In this document: positions 30,204 to 39,708 of the stretch, piece after piece
Layout of the letters: every line of letters starts with the position of its first letter
Numbering within the stretch: the first letter of the stretch is position 1
Source: Cordilura impudica
Taxonomy: Eukaryota > Arthropoda > Insecta > Diptera > Scathophagidae
Direction of reading: 5' to 3'
NCBI GenBank assembly: GCA_963682025.1
Contig: OY821519.1
Coordinates: 163,259,803-163,323,802 of the forward strand
Length of the DNA stretch: 64,000 bases
Translations under genes and position numbers: made by a program
The notes under the pieces: model-generated
The model's database searches: none
Seen by the model: the letters and a program-made list of their open reading frames with translations, nothing else
Told to the model about the DNA's origin: nothing

Positions 30204-31289
30204 CTAGTTATTTTCTACAAAACAATCAGAAATATCAAAAGATAAAAGACGTTTTATATCCATAGCTTCGGAATCATCATTTTCTATTTCAAGACTTATT
30301 TTTGGTAACCATTTTGTTCTTATGGAGTATATTACTGGATCTGATGATATCAATAAATATTCCATTAAATCGGAATTTTGGGCTTCTTTGCTACATTTTC
30401 TTGTATTAAAAAGTCTAAACTGTTTGACATCTCTGTTTCTAGCTTCTTGTGCTTCTTCAGTCAGTTCTCCCAAGGGCAGGATGCTATTTTGTATTATTTC
30501 TTTCCCATGAGCTAATACTTTGTGTACAGTTGGTGTCATTGGCCTCCAAGGATATAAGTTCATTATTAATTCCTTAGTTCCACTAGCATATATTTTCAAT
30601 TTCTCCGCATTAATTTGTTGTTTACTATTAATGACAGCTAATATTACTTTAAACAGTGCGATTAAAGCCGTGTCAATGCCAGTAATCAAAGAAGTAGTTT
30701 CGGGATCTTCAAACAAACGTCTTGCTGTATTACCATCATTTGAACTTCCATAGCCACAAAGAGGCTTATCGATAATTAGACCAAGTTGCATTTTAAATTC
30801 ATCCTGAATTCTTTTCTTTTCAGTTTTTCGTATGGCGTGTAGATCAGTATTATTTTTAACTGGTATATTTTCTTGTCCTGGAATTTGCCGGTATTTTAGA
30901 TCATATGCGAGATGCAAGCAATATTCCATAAATCGTATTCTTGCATGAAGTGGTGATATTCCAAATTTTAAAGCTTTTTCATTAATAAGAATTTCATCAC
31001 AACTGTTATGAAATTCTGAACTTTTCTTTCCACATATATTACATTTCCAAGTAGATGTTATATCTGTAACGGCATTGGCTACTTTCCCATCAATCATTGT
31101 AAAAAGTGGTTGAAATAACACTTTAATGACACTTCCAGATATTTCCACAAAAACTGGAGACAATCTCGAAATTTCCTGATTTATTGAACTCACTAAGCCT
31201 TGTGTTGTAATTTTGTCTTCCTTTGTGTACTCAAATCGGATTGGCCGACATAGAAACTTAGATCCGGGTGTTAAATTACTCCATATGTC
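30204..31289 (-). CDS. RAG1/Transib-like transposase, C-terminal exon only
   Basis: 361 codons from a probable splice acceptor (TTTTATCAG at 31291) to the stop; there is no ATG at the start. Conserved blocks in order are: CRPIRFEY; MIDGKVAN, whose Asp sits where RAG1 has its second catalytic Asp, 16 residues before the CNICG zinc pair; GNTARRLFEDP, matching RAG1 GNFARKLM; HKVLAHGKEII, matching RAG1 HKTLAHVPEII; then EEAQEARNRDVKQFR, whose Glu aligns with the third catalytic residue of RAG1. The first catalytic Asp lies in missing upstream exons. The enzyme family cuts at terminal repeats and makes hairpins. This copy cannot be a complete enzyme, but could be a remnant or a partner domain. Confidence 0.8.
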   Translation of the reverse strand, partial: DIWSNLTPGSKFLCRPIRFEYTKEDKITTQGLVSSINQEISRLSPVFVEISGSVIKVLFQPLFTMIDGKVANAVTDITSTWKCNICGKKSSEFHNSCDEILINEKALKFGISPLHARIRFMEYCLHLAYDLKYRQIPGQENIPVKNNTDLHAIRKTEKKRIQDEFKMQLGLIIDKPLCGYGSSNDGNTARRLFEDPETTSLITGIDTALIALFKVILAVINSKQQINAEKLKIYASGTKELIMNLYPWRPMTPTVHKVLAHGKEIIQNSILPLGELTEEAQEARNRDVKQFRLFNTRKCSKEAQNSDLMEYLLISSDPVIYSIRTKWLPKISLEIENDDSEAMDIKRLLSFDISDCFVENN

Positions 31290-31292
31290 CTG

Positions 31293-32661
31293 ATAAAATT
31301 ATTTGAAGTAATAAAAACGTATGCAACCCTTTACCAAAAAACAATAAAAAAAAATATGTCATTCACTATGTAAATGACCATTTATATGAACAAATAGAGA
31401 AATAGCTAAATTTTTGCCTGTGGAGTGTGGTTTGGGGTCATTATTTCAGCATGTTGCAATATATTTGATAGACATGTTATATATCGTTGAATAGATAAAT
31501 ATATCTTCTTTAACAATATATATAATAATAAGTAAAATTCAAAAATTTTGGGAACACTACCAAAAAAACCAAAAAAAACGAAAAACCAGTTTTTCTATAT
31601 TTTTTTCTGAAATTTGAATATAAATATCTCAAAAACTATTAACGTTATCAAAATGATTTTTTGAAGTGTTTTAGATAATTTAAATGCCGTTCTGAATCAA
31701 TAAACAAAATATAAAAATAACTAATCTTAATATGTTTTTTAAGTTAACAAAAAAAATTCGTATGAAAATTTGACTTTTTTCACCATTTAAGCCCTCCTGA
31801 CCACGTTTATGTAATGGCGGTGAATTTTATTGCGGCAAATAAATAAAAATATTTGGAGCTTTAATAGTGCGGTGAAATATTTGAAGAAATCGAGCGGATA
31901 TTTTTGTATTAACTTTTAAAACTTAGTTTTTTTTTTAAATTGCCCAATTTCGTCCAATGCTGACCGTAGTGTGCATGTCCAAAAATATTAAAAATTTCGC
32001 TTACAACCATTCTTGAAGCATATTCTTTTAAAATATGTAGAAAAATATATACATGTTTTACCAAGGTTGTGAGAAAAAAGTGAAAGAATGAAGGGTATTT
32101 TTTGGCAAAAATTTGCAATTTTTAGAACCTGATTCAAAAAGTCAACTTTAAGATTTTGTGCTCACTAAACGGTTTGAAATAATTCAAAAAATACTTCAAC
32201 GTATTTTTTTTAAAAAGTACTGGCTATCGCCACATATTTTTAGATTTTTTTTTTATCTATTTTAATAAAAATGTTATTTGCGAAAAACCAAGAAAGAATT
32301 TTGTGAAAAGTTCAAATGTTGATTTTTAAAATCAAATATTTTTTAAACCATAAGCGATAATTAGGTAGTATAAGCATGTTTTTTGTTAATAATTTAATGC
32401 TTATTGGAAAAATTTAAAAAACGTAAAAATCACTTCATATTTATAAAAGTTACAAGCTTTGAAAGCATTTTCCACCTCGAGGTGGTCGACTTTGGCACCC
32501 TGTAGCTCACCCTGTGTTACAACAGGGTATCTCAAAAATAAATATTTTGAAAGCCTATATCCTTGACTACAATCGCCTAGAATATACTATTCCAATCCAA
32601 CCAATAGTTTAGAAGTTCCAGACTTATTACCACTTTTTTTTGGTTTTGAACCACTCGTTAG
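31293..32661 (-). repeat. Right arm of the Transib-like element
   Basis: Reverse complement of the left arm. Its inner edge lies almost exactly at the splice acceptor of the RAG1-like exon, so it occupies the place where the upstream exons should be. Its outer end is GGTTTTGAACCACT followed by CGTTAG, not the expected GTG. Confidence 0.85.
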
Positions 32662-32874
32662 CTAACGAGGCAATGGATTCATTCGAAATGTCTGACAGCG
32701 TACAACAATAGTTTTCGTCAATTGTTTCATTTATATTAAGAACATTCTTTTTGCATAAGGATATGTCAGCGCCAGTGTCCACTAAAAAACTTAAATATTT
32801 GTTATCCAATTTATATTTTAATTCTATATGATTTGTAATATTATTTGTAATATTAAATACTTTGTGTTCATTAT
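32662..32874 (-). pseudogene. Protease N-terminal half of element C, cut by the Transib-like insertion
   Basis: The minus-strand reading includes the aspartic protease active-site motif FLVDTGADISLCK, then SNESIASL, where the transposon enters. The rest of the protease continues at 28595 and below. The join reads through in frame when one copy of the 5-bp duplication is ignored. Confidence 0.85.
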
Positions 32875-32889
32875 GTCCGGAAGGTGCAT

Positions 32890-33813
32890 TTAATTGTCCG
32901 CTTGAGTCCCTTCCGGACTCTGGGAGTTTTCCTGTAATACGTGTATATTTCGTGAACTATTATTATTTCTCCGATTTTGGTTATTATTACGATTTTGGTT
33001 ATAATTCCGGTTTTGGCTATTTGAATTGTAATTGCCATTATTATTAATATCTCTATTTGATCTATTATTGTAATGGTTATTCCTATTCGAATTTCTGTTT
33101 GTATTGTTTCTATTTGAATTATTATTATTATTGTTTGAATAATTATTGTTAGGATATCTATTGAAATTATTACTTCCTTGATTGTTCCTTCTATTTGGAT
33201 TGTTTCTGTTAGGATTGTTATAGGTAATGTTCCTGTTTCTGCTAAAAAACATAACTTGGTTTTCTACTTGACCTTCTATATCTAAGGCTAGGGTTACTGC
33301 TTCGTTTATTGTTCTTGGTTGTGCAGCAAATATTGTACTTATATATTTTTCATTCAACCCTTGTTTGAATATATTAAGAAAATATAGTTCATTTATCTTT
33401 TTCACGTTGGATATTTCTGTTTCATTTTCTAATTTTAACTCTTGTACCTGAACTTCGTTTAGTTCATCAATTAGTTTCAAAATTTTATCGCTATAGCTTC
33501 TTATTGAGTCATTTCGTTGTTGAAATCTAGAAAGTAGATTTTGTATTTTACTCACTGTTCGATTATTCTTGTACCTATTTGTGAGCAATGTTTTTAGAGA
33601 ATTAAAATCTGTTAATGGGTCGGAACCAATTGCCGTCCTAACTGTTAAACTACATTTTACGTTTATTACGAAATTTATTAAGACTGGTTTAGATGTATCA
33701 TTCAAGGTGTCGTATATAAATTTTATTATAGTCAGAAATGGTTTAAGTTCTTGAAAATTACCTTTAAATTCAGGGATTATCTTGAAAGCTGTTTCTAAAT
33801 TGAAAGATGCCAT
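32890..33813 (-). CDS. Gag of element C, Asn-rich
   Basis: 307 residues from the ATG at 33813. The first 190 residues are helix-rich and align with the gag of A in general pattern (IPEFKGN against IPSFTGR, INFVINVKCSL against LEFVFNAKLDS). The remainder is Asn/Arg-rich without a zinc knuckle, ending GTQADN. Unbroken. Small ORF3 lies 47 bases upstream, the same spacing as in A. Confidence 0.85.
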   Translation of the reverse strand: MASFNLETAFKIIPEFKGNFQELKPFLTIIKFIYDTLNDTSKPVLINFVINVKCSLTVRTAIGSDPLTDFNSLKTLLTNRYKNNRTVSKIQNLLSRFQQRNDSIRSYSDKILKLIDELNEVQVQELKLENETEISNVKKINELYFLNIFKQGLNEKYISTIFAAQPRTINEAVTLALDIEGQVENQVMFFSRNRNITYNNPNRNNPNRRNNQGSNNFNRYPNNNYSNNNNNNSNRNNTNRNSNRNNHYNNRSNRDINNNGNYNSNSQNRNYNQNRNNNQNRRNNNSSRNIHVLQENSQSPEGTQADN

Positions 33814-33860
33814 GTTCGTATTGTTTTCTATTTCTGGTTCTAATTCTGTTATTTGTGCTT

Positions 33861-34112
33861 CTATTTTTTTCCTCCCTCTGGTTGGGGTTCTTCTGTTTCC
33901 ATTGGTCTTAATAGTTTTGTTGTTTCCTTCTCTAGTTTTATTAATGTATTCAAAATGTTTTCCCTTTCTTCTAATTTAGTTTCACTTATTATTTCCTGAC
34001 TAATTTCCTTGACTACTTGTAATTTAGCTTTAATTGTTTTTTGTGTATATCTCCTATTTGGCTGTTTTTTTAAATTTCTTAATAGTTCTTGTATAATATT
34101 AAATTTGTTCAT
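33861..34112 (-). CDS. Small ORF3 upstream of gag in element C
   Basis: 83 residues from the ATG at 34112. Charged, helical, with NRRYTQKTI in the same position as NRPYSQETV in element A. Position, size and motif are conserved between two clearly diverged elements. The C-terminus is Pro/Glu/Gly-rich (EPQPEGGKK), unlike A. Confidence 0.65.
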   Translation of the reverse strand: MNKFNIIQELLRNLKKQPNRRYTQKTIKAKLQVVKEISQEIISETKLEERENILNTLIKLEKETTKLLRPMETEEPQPEGGKK

Positions 34113-34158
34113 TTAAGGTAAAATAATATTTGTTTTATTTAACTAAGGTATCTAATTT

Positions 34159-34440
34159 TTAAACATTTGCGCCGCAAATCCTAGATGCCGTTTTAATAGC
34201 ATATTTCTTATAGTGCTGTTGCACTTTGTATAAAATAATTGCAAAAAAAATACAAATTATTACTAATATTATATGTAAGGTGTGGTCATCTTCTTCGATT
34301 GCTGGAGTCGGTGTACGCATTGTCACGTATTTCTCGATGATTTGTGTTGTTTGTTTTCCGTTGTCTATTATACTGTTGGCTTCATACCCTGTCAGTATAA
34401 GCATTATGGATGTTCCTAGTTTTTTTTTCCAGATATTCAT
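34159..34440 (-). CDS. Small ORF2 of element C, single-membrane-span protein
   Basis: 93 residues from the ATG at 34440. It has a hydrophobic segment IILVIICIFFAIILY near residues 56-70 followed by a basic tail, as in A. A weakly hydrophobic N-terminus (TSIMLILTG) follows basic residues. Its ATG overlaps the end of small ORF1 in the form TAGGATG, an arrangement that would allow a terminating ribosome to restart. Topology is inferred; role unknown. Confidence 0.65.
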   Translation of the reverse strand: MNIWKKKLGTSIMLILTGYEANSIIDNGKQTTQIIEKYVTMRTPTPAIEEDDHTLHIILVIICIFFAIILYKVQQHYKKYAIKTASRICGANV

Positions 34441-34441
34441 C

Positions 34442-34817
34442 CTAATTCATCAGTTTGAGCTGTTGGTAGAAGTTTCGCTTTTGTTCTCCTGTACTAATCG
34501 CTATTAGTCTTCTTAATTCCTTTCGTTGTTTGTCTGCTCTAGTTTTCTTTCCACCTCTCGATCTCTTCTTTTTTGTAGTTAGTTTTGTTGGTGAAGGTAG
34601 TGATTTTGAAATTCGTTCTCTGTATTCCTCTATTGTCAACGCTTTTGGTCCACAATTTTTTGGTGTAGCTTTCTTGAATGCCTTCTGGGACGTATTCTTC
34701 GTCTATACTTGGTTTGTAACCTAGCAGAACTTCATATTTTCTTACTATTAAGTCGATTTCTTCTTTTGACGGTGTGTTTTCCAGGGGTGGAAGAATTTCC
34801 ACGTTGATGACGGACAT
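34442..34817 (-). pseudogene. Small ORF1 of element C, one frame break
   Basis: Two overlapping frames, 34817-34539 (starting MSVINVEILPP) and 34639-34442 (ending LKLMN). Together they match the length and C-terminal charge pattern of the A protein, including the KRSRGG motif. The break probably lies in an A6 run near 34655. The start is the ATG at 34817. Confidence 0.6.
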
Positions 34818-34918
34818 TTAATTAATTTCAGGATCAATTTTAGTAGGATTTAGGATTTGTTCGTCAGATTCTAGGAATCGGTCAGCAGGACTCGGAAGGT
34901 TCGTTGTCCAGGATCGCC

Positions 34919-34989
34919 ATATGGTAATACGATGTGCGGTAGGTAGGATTAGGCATATAGTAATGTTATGATGACTGCAGAGGTCGCCA
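34919..34989 (-). promoter_or_regulatory. Primer-binding site and start of leader of element C
   Basis: On the minus strand the site is TGGCGACCTCTGCAG at 34989. Its first eight bases match the tRNA-Arg-type primer sites of the mdg1/412 group. The 70-base block is repeated at 23909-23978. Here it is followed by CCATATGGCGATCC, a second TGGCGA core. Confidence 0.7.
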
Positions 34990-34996
34990 ATCAGTG

Positions 34997-35383
34997 TACG
35001 TTCAAAAATCAATTCATATTTTTTTCTCAAAATTGAGTGACATTCCATTTGAGCATTATTCAATAACATTCTTCAACTTAGTTGAAGTTCATTAGCATAA
35101 ATTTGTCACTTCGCTTCAAGTGGGGTTCAATTTCACTAAGCGATACTCTCATATATTGCAATATGTATGACCCTACACTTGGGGTTAGTGTATTTTTTGG
35201 TAAGTATGGTATGTATAGATATGAATGCATGTGTACTTAAAGAATTTATGAATGTAAGCAAATAGTGATTATAAATGTAAACAAATAAACACGTACATTC
35301 ATTTAAAATAAATAAATTTAAAAATAAAAACAAATGAGTGTACTTTTATACATATATCATTATGTGTGTGTTACATCATTACA
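34997..35383 (-). repeat. 5' LTR of element C, lacking its 3' portion
   Basis: Matches the first 383 bases of the LTR at 24451-24833, with about ten substitutions and a 4-base insertion. The match ends at TACG/CGTA. Six unrelated bases then separate it from the primer site, so about 470 bases of the LTR were deleted. Confidence 0.8.
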
Positions 35384-35560
35384 AAATATTCAATATCTTT
35401 GACTATAAATTTTATTCGCTGTAATATCTATAGATAAAATCTCTCAAAATATAAATATGTAAATAAGAACTGTAAATAAAGATGAATTTAAAAATGAAAG
35501 TTATAAAAACTTTTAAGGTCCAGCATTCTTCTCCCTTCAACAACACTATTTTCTCTTTCT
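35384..35560. other. Spacer upstream of element C
   Basis: AT-rich; no feature supported. Confidence 0.4.
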
Positions 35561-36010
35561 ATAAAGCCAACTATTTAAATAGGAGCATCTAAGTCAACGC
35601 GCAAACATTATTTGGACTGCTATATGAATAGTAACAACGATTAAATCCCTTTTTAAAACGCATAAACCCACTTTTTTCTTCTTTTATAAACGTTTCATGT
35701 CTTTCTTTGTTTAAAATTTGTTGAATTATTTGAGTAGGTTTTCTGACGCGTTTTTGAGCTTCTGAAGTCTGTTTTCAAAATCATATGCAGAAAATTCTGA
35801 AAGTGTTCCATATTTTCTGGATCAACTTCCTCAAATATGGTTGAGTATTACTTTTTACTCAAAGTGCAATATCAGAAATTCGTAATAAAAGTCGTTATCA
35901 ACTACATATATCTTGCAAAACATATGAACCAGTATAAGCCAGAAAGAGTCGAAATTCAGTGGTCTTCCAATTTGAAAGTTAATTTAACAATCTCGGCTTT
36001 CTAGGAAATT
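35561..36010 (-). pseudogene. Remnant of a DNA transposase, part 1 (split by element D)
   Basis: Minus-strand reading with several stops gives EFPRKPRLLN, NWKTTEFRLFLAYTG and later KRVRKPTQII. This resembles a segment recurrent in arthropod transposon-encoded hypothetical proteins (RKPR...WKATEFR.FLLYTG). The reading is interrupted at the target duplication of D and its upstream part lies at 55169-55260. Old debris. Confidence 0.5.
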
Positions 36011-36015
36011 CTTTC

Positions 36016-36540
36016 TGTTGGCGAAAACCCATACTTTTCCCAACCCTTGATTATATTTCAAGTTAAAATTATAACTTATATATGATTATAATATTTACCT
36101 TATAGTTTATATTATCTTATATTATTTATATTGACTTCATTAGCTAGGTGCTACTGTAATAACATTATCTGCTTGTGTTCTCTTCATACAACTAGAGCTA
36201 CATTAGCTTACTACTATTATTAAATGAACTCTAGTAACAAGCTCTCAACAACATGAATATGTATAAGAGAGCACAAGTAGATATTGTGGCTACACACATA
36301 AAACCTATAAGAAAAAAAAAACTAACTGTTACAAAGCAAATTAAAAATCGCTTATTATTTTTATTATTATTTTTTAATATTTGTAAAATTCATTCTATTT
36401 GTGACCACGATAGCGAGCATTTAAAATTGAATAATAGTGTATCTTCTTTTACATACTTAAAATTAATTAATAAAGGCGTTAAAATAGTTAAAATAATTTA
36501 AATTTGTAGTTCTTAATCATTTCTTTTAAATTCATAAACA
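36016..36540 (+). repeat. 5' LTR of element D
   Basis: Begins TGTTGGCGAAAACCC and ends TTCATAAACA, 525 bases. The 3' copy differs by small indels in A/T runs and scattered substitutions. It is followed directly by TTGGGCCGAAACCAGG, the probable primer site; the tRNA was not identified. Confidence 0.9.
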
Positions 36541-38319
36541 TTGGGCCGAAACCAGGGAACCATTCCCACCCTTTGATTACGTTATTAACGTTTTTTGAAG
36601 AATTTTAATAAAATCAAGAATTCTTATAAAGGTTTGGTAAGTTGTTAACAACAAGTTTAAAGGTAATTGTGAAGTGTGATAATAATTAATTTTTCATAAA
36701 AATCATTTTTATACACCTTATAATCAATCATTAATAAGAGTTAAGTGTTTTTGTCAGAAATTTAATGAAGTGAAGAATTTTGTTAAAGTTATCTATATTG
36801 AAAAAAGTTTGCGGAAGAATAATTAAATATTCATAAATTAGAAATAATATTTCTTAAAAGTTTATTAGAATTAATTTGTTTCTGCACTCTTGGAAAAGAT
36901 TTTTGAAAACCTATCGAATCTTAACAAAATACTGAAAATTTGTAATCCAAATTAAATTACAATTAAAAAACGTGTTTCAAAAATATAGAGTATTACATAT
37001 TTTTCTTAAATATATCAATTTATGTAACATTCAGTTATATTTTAGTACATCTGTACAATTTAAAAAAAAAACGTGTGGTCATAAATATGAATCGTTTAAA
37101 AAGACAAAAAGACACGATTTCTGTTTTTCAAGACTTTTTTCATGTTTCTCTTTACACTCATTTCTTTTTTTTCTTGTTACGTTTTATTCTTTTTCGTACT
37201 TTGAAGTGGACACTTCATTGAGATCAAGAATCGCTTACATTTTTATTTATTTTTTATTTAATATATGCATAATTTCTTTAAACTGAATATGTTTTAACTT
37301 AAAACTTTTAAATATTGATACGTTCTGCTATTTGATTAGGTATACCCTTAATAATTTAAAAATTAAATACGTTTTTGTATATACTGTAAAAAATTAGGAT
37401 AAATTATTTAGTATAAAAAGATTAAATCTTATAATGAAATAATGTAAATAACATTCAACAAATAATTAAATTGAATTGAAAAATAAAAAAGATAATTTGA
37501 ATTCAGATTAATTCATATATTTTTTATATTTTTCTTAATGCGAAAAATAAACTAAAGCAGATTTAAAAAAAGACTTGAAACTAAAAATCATCGTATGAAT
37601 GCAATAGGTTTTTGGTAGCAGCTTCAAAAGCGAATTAAGAAAAACGACGTCGTCAAAAATCGTGGTGTGAATTGGGCCTATAACTTCTTTAAAATTATAA
37701 ATCAATTTTGATTTCATTAGTACATCTGTACACTGATACGCATATATTGCGTTATATATCTGCTTTCTAAATATAAATCAATTTGATTTATTCGTACACT
37801 TGTACATCGATACGTATATCTTGCTTTGTATACGTTTAATGCGTTATATACGTTTAATACATTGCGTTATATAACTTGTTTAAAATTATAAATCAGTTAT
37901 GATTTTATTAGTACATCTGTACATTGATACGCATATCTTGCGTTATATGCATTAAATGCGTTAAATAACTTCTTCTTTAAAAATATAAATCAATTTCGAT
38001 TTTATTACATTGTTACGCATATCTTGCGTTATATGTGTTTAATGCGCATATATTGCAATATATATCTGCTTTTCTAAATATAAATCATTTCATTAGATAT
38101 ATATTTTTTCTTCAACAAAATTATCAATCTCTCTTTGTACATCTGAACATCATAAACTCAATCATAAAGTTTTACAGTACGAGTACGAGTTCAAATTCAA
38201 AGTTAAGTACAATTTCATATTGCATATTACTCATACACTTGTTATTTATTAACTGTGCGTGGTTATAAATCGTTTCATCATTTCTCTCAGACTTCAACAT
38301 ATTTCAAACAACCATTAAC
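36541..38319 (+). other. Long leader of element D
   Basis: Almost 1.8 kb between the 5' LTR and the gag ATG, very AT-rich. I see no convincing ORF; the short frames are low complexity. It contains the tandem repeats described separately at 37685-38090. Confidence 0.6.
37685..38090 (+). repeat. About four imperfect tandem units of roughly 100 bases in the D leader
   Basis: Each unit has ATAAATCA, a GATTT segment, GTACATCTGTAC or a similar palindrome, GATACGCATAT and TTGCGTTATAT. Units differ by indels. Repeats in this position recall the leader repeats of other BEL/Pao elements such as roo (knowledge, not tested). Confidence 0.75.
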
Positions 38320-39272
38320 ATGGCCGAATTACAAACCCTTATAGTGGTACAACGAAGCTTATTAAGCACAGTTCAAAAGCTTCATGAAAGATTTTTATTG
38401 AAAAGTAACTCCGAGAAAACTCGTGGTTATATTGAAATTCTCACTCAGGAGCTCGATAGTAATTTTTAACAATTCAAGTATCAGCATGATGAGATTTCAC
38501 GAATCATTCATGAAACCACCTTAAATGCAAATGATGTGCCATATATTACAGACGAATGTTACTTTGAGTTTTTTGACATCTATTGCATTTTTAAGGGCAT
38601 GCTGTTAGACGAATTCCACCCAAATGATAGTTGGCGTTCTCCTGGATAGGACAGTGAACATGACTGCCAGACTTCCACAGATTTTCCTTCCGAAATTCTC
38701 TGGGGATTATATAGATTGGTTCCCTTATAGGGGCATTTATTTATCCCTAGTACATACAAACGCTTCTCTTTCAACAATTCAAAAATCTTATTACTAATGT
38801 ACACTTTCGGGCGAGGCAGCATCCCTTGTTAAAACAATTTCCGTAACGGAAGCCAATTAGGATATTTTGAAGACAAGGTACCATAATAAGCAAGTGATCG
38901 TGGGTACTCTAATTCGAAAATTATTTAATATTCCAAAATCTGGTGGAAGTTTTCAAGGCATTAAATCCTTACTAAATATAACGCAAGATTGCCTTTCCTC
39001 TATTGGAAATTTGGGCATTGATAATGCTACTTGGGATCCGTTATTAATCCATTTAGTTTATCTAAAACTTGACCCGCCAACTAGGTAAGATTAGGAACAT
39101 TCATTAAAATCATCGATGGAGACTCCAAATCTTGTAGATTTATTTTCTTTTTTAGAAAACACTTTTGGAACATTATAATCATTAAACACTTCGATGTCCC
39201 TTAACAATAAACAAGGTCAGAAGCCAAATTTAAAAAAAAAAAAAAAAAACAAGCATATGTTCATACTGTTAT
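38320..39272 (+). pseudogene. gag of element D
   Basis: Starts at the ATG at 38320 (MAELQTLIVVQRSLL) with a helical N-terminal region. There is an in-frame TAA after about 50 codons and further stops. 38867-39088 is the best preserved piece: GTLIRKLFNIPKSGG and LLIHLVYLKLDP, typical of the DUF1759/Pao gag region. The frame runs into a K-rich stretch and QAYVHTV, the lead-in to the gag zinc knuckle, where element F interrupts. The knuckle itself continues at about 50545 (SCLFCERN). Confidence 0.75.
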
Positions 39273-39621
39273 TATTATTATTCTTTATTATTAGTATTTA
39301 AAATACTTTTAATATACAAAATGATTATAAATTATTATTTTTTACAAAGCATACAATATTTTTATTAAATTCATTTATATTATGTTCCGTTTTTTTGTTA
39401 ATTGGCAATGTGTTGTATAGTTGTAATCCTTTGTAGAACAGTGATCGTTGCATTGCAGTTGTTGATGCCCTCTGAAGTCGAAAATTTTCAATATTTCTTA
39501 GCTGGTATGGTTGTGCCTCTCTTACGTATACTAGTTGTTCCGTTAAATATTCTGGAGTTTTTCCGATTTTTATTTTTTGAATAAATTTTATTGTGTTTAA
39601 TTTAAGCCTTTGTTCTATAGT
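39257..39621 (-). pseudogene. RT C-terminal end and 3' tail of element F
   Basis: The minus-strand reading TIEQRLKLNTIKFIQK then EAQPYQLRNIENFRL corresponds to the last 100 residues of the ORF2 of E (QRLELNTLQFIQK, EVQPYNLRNSENFRL). It ends in a short (AATAAT)n tail abutting the gag of D. Confidence 0.8.
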
Positions 39622-39708
39622 TTAGTTTAGTTTATTTATTTAGTAGTATTTATAATACTTTAAAAAATTTCAAATATGATTATTTTACAGATTTTTCTTT
39701 ACAAAATA

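Larger units (their letters stand above)
28601..32661 (-). mobile_element. Transib/RAG1-like DNA transposon with very long inverted repeats
   Basis: The left end begins CACAGTGG, matching the CACAGTG heptamer of V(D)J recombination signals and resembling Transib ends. It is flanked by the 5-bp duplication CTAAC (28596-28600 and 32662-32666). Removing the element re-joins the protease reading of element C, which confirms the boundaries. The two arms are about 1.35 kb each (28601-29949 and 31293-32661) and enclose one RAG1-like coding exon on the minus strand. The right end reads CACTCGTTAG instead of the expected complement of the left end. Transib elements usually have short terminal repeats and a complete transposase, so this copy is rearranged and non-autonomous. 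Confidence 0.85.
23981..35383 (-). mobile_element. Ty3/gypsy-like LTR retrotransposon C (mdg1/412-like), split by a Transib-like transposon
   Basis: Minus-strand order: truncated 5' LTR (35383-34997), tRNA-Arg-like primer site (34989), small ORF1, small ORF2, small ORF3, gag, protease, RT, RNase H, integrase, polypurine tract, 3' LTR. The 4.06-kb Transib-like transposon sits inside the protease region. LTR similarity of about 97 percent suggests a fairly recent insertion. Several frame breaks, mostly in homopolymers, disable pol. No matching target duplication was found, because the lower side continues into a second primer site. Confidence 0.85.

Noticed and set aside
36253..36501. An 82-residue plus-strand frame
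   Set aside because: It is inside the 5' LTR of D and is broken in the 3' LTR copy, so it is not a conserved gene.
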